A program made the translations under genes and the position numbers. A stretch of DNA of 64,000 bases from Aldrovandia affinis (taxonomy: Eukaryota; Chordata; Actinopteri; Notacanthiformes; Halosauridae), in assembly GCA_029706075.1 (NCBI GenBank), contig JAINUG010000308.1, positions 186,001 through 250,000 on the forward strand. Direction: 5' to 3'. The stretch's first letter is position 1; every line of letters starts with the position of its first letter. The notes beneath the pieces are model-generated. The model ran no database searches. It was not told where the DNA came from and saw nothing but the letters and a program-made list of their open reading frames with translations. Shown here one piece after another: positions 62,477 to 64,000 of the stretch.

Positions 62477-63900
62477 ACAGGAGGTAGACAAAATAATGGA
62501 AAATATAGATGGGAACGTCAAACAAAATATGAGTATTTATTAAATAATATGGGGTTGGCCTGACCCTTTGCCTTCAGAACAGCGTCAATCCTTCTTGGAA
62601 AGTTGTTATATAAGTTTCTAGTGGGGTATTCTTTTTTTCCTTTTTTTTTTTTTTTCTATACAAATAAAAAACAAAGAAAGAAATATTGAACCAATCTTCA
62701 AGAAGAAAAGCCTGCAGTTCTTTGAGAGATGAAGGCGGTGCTATTCTACTTCACACTCTATGTTCCATAACTTCCCATAAATGTTCAATGATGTTTAGAT
62801 CTGCTGATTGGGGAGGCCATGGAAGGTGTTTGACTTCATCCTGGTGTTCATGAAACCACTCTTGAGTCTATTTAGCAGTGTGTATGGGGGCATTATCATC
62901 TTACAATATGGGAACATCTTGAGGAAACAATGTTTGTACCATAGAGTGCAACTGGTCACCGAAAATGGCTCTGTATTCCTTGGCCGTTATTCTATTGTGC
63001 AGAGTAATAATCGGACCCAATGACTCCCACAAGATGGCTGTCCATACCAACAGATCCATCACTGTTTAACAATTGGGAACAGGCAATGTAGGTTGAAGGC
63101 TTCCTTTAGTTTTCTCCAAACATAAACATGTCCAGATGTAGGGAAAAGAGTAAAATACCATATTACTTTCTTCCACTGCTCAGAAGCCCAGGTTTTGTTC
63201 TCATTACACCAGGTAAAGTGGTTCTGTGTAGCTCAGTAGGTAGAGCCTGGCGTTGGCAACACTGAGGTTGTTGGATCAATTCCCACTAGGACCACATATA
63301 CTGAAAAATGTATGTATTCACTACTGTAAGTTGCTTTGGATAAAGGCATCTGCTAAATGCTAAATCAATTTCTTTGATGTTAATTTTGTTCATTGTTACA
63401 TGTGTTTTTTGTCATTTTAAAGTATTTACAGAAACGTATACGGTGTAAAGCATTGTCAATTATGAGATAAACCTAGTTTCCAGCAGGTGTACTCAAACTT
63501 TTGACTGGTACTGTATATGTATGTATGTATGTAATTCATTGTTGCCCATTGGCCTTGGTTACAAGCGGTTTCCGAATGCCAGCTTTCTGAAGCTCATGAC
63601 GTACAGTTTTTGTTTAAACTGGGTCACAGAGGTGTAGATTCACTTCTGTGGTCATATTTGAGCCCCTTGTTTTCTGATTTTTAGAAATGATCCTGTTCAG
63701 TGTCGTCAGAGCTTTGACCTATAAACACTCTTTCCTGATGCAGTTTTTCCTTGTTTGGCGTATGTCGTCATGATTTTTGACACTGTGCCCCTTGGCACAT
63801 TCAATAGCTTTGCAATTCAGGCACCAACTATTTGACTTCTTTCATTATCTGTTATAGCTCTCATTAGAACTCTCTTTAGAAACTTGTGTATTAAAGTGTT
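62477..63900 (-). mobile_element. Tc1-like element E, minus strand, with nested insertions
   Basis: Left end: acaggaggtagacaaaataatgg. Minus-strand coding traces run from right to left: MPRGTVSKIMTAYAKQGKTA (HTH, about 63810-63750), KLYVMSFRKLAFGNRL (63610-63560), SGHVYVWRKLKEAFN (63140-63090), and WFHEHQ-like and PNQQI near 62850-62800. Inside lie an HpaI-type SINE (63220-63368) and, at 63480-63516, a foreign Tc1 end (tactcaaacttttgactggtactg). It lies in the last visible myom1 intron. Confidence 0.75.
63220..63368 (+). mobile_element. HpaI-type tRNA-derived SINE, near complete
   Basis: The tRNA-like head gtagctcagtaggtagagcc and ggttgttggatcaattccca precede ccacatatactgaaaaatg, ctgtaagttgctttggataa and aggcatctgctaaatg. 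It is inserted within Tc1 element E. Confidence 0.85.
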
Positions 63901-64000
63901 GATTTTAATACTTTTTTGAAATAGCAGAAACACATAGATGTGTGTGTTTGTGTGTTTGTTTGTGTATGTATGTGAGTATATGTTTGTATATAGGCTACAT

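Noticed and set aside
63220-63300. tRNA gene
   Set aside because: The A and B boxes belong to the head of an HpaI-type SINE with its usual tail; no intact cloverleaf or aminoacyl stem.

Overview
This window is vertebrate nuclear DNA, almost certainly from a teleost fish. Short exons with GT-AG introns encode proteins that align by eye with vertebrate orthologues. The introns are full of fish-type repeats: several Tc1/mariner families, HpaI-type tRNA SINEs ending in the gtaagtcgctttggata motif, a tRNA-Glu-headed SINE, L1/L2/I-like LINE scraps, hAT-like MITEs and a solo LTR. The HpaI-like SINEs and a palindromic MITE resemble repeats known from salmoniform and esociform fishes, but the species cannot be fixed from sequence alone.

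Four protein-coding genes are recognisable. (1) gatad1, minus strand, 918-1612: only the first two coding exons lie in the window and the rest runs off the left edge. (2) cndp2, plus strand, 3165-21309: complete in 11 coding exons, 474 aa, with all M20 zinc ligands present. (3) dus3l, minus strand, 34840 to 26089: zinc-finger exons, TIM barrel and C-terminus are recognisable, but the exons for the start of the FMN-binding barrel (30941-31352) are rearranged. (4) myom1, plus strand, from 52080: the first 14 recognised coding exons (about 619 codons; N-terminal tail, two Ig-like domains, then fibronectin III domains). It continues past the right edge.

Layout: gatad1 and cndp2 are head to head (1.55 kb between start codons). 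cndp2 and dus3l converge, with a dead Tc1 element between them. dus3l and myom1 are head to head, separated by a repeat-rich stretch (34.9-49 kb) holding an array of three different Tc1 families (43486-47836), one split by a 628-bp solo LTR with a 6-bp target duplication. The four genes share no pathway: a chromatin reader, a cytosolic dipeptidase, a tRNA-modifying enzyme and a sarcomeric M-band protein.

The least expected signals are in dus3l: an in-frame ITCGEMA duplication, a repeat-like 10-codon insertion, a broken barrel exon, and a copy of the whole last intron plus exon edges placed in an upstream intron. Other points are a GC-AG intron in cndp2 that is open in frame, a 612-bp hAT-like element with an 8-bp duplication, a MEF2 plus CArG pair upstream of myom1, and 21-bp and 36-bp minisatellites in myom1 introns. 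I found no CRISPR array, operon or previously unknown multi-gene system. Exon limits were set by eye from splice motifs and remembered family sequence, without alignment software.
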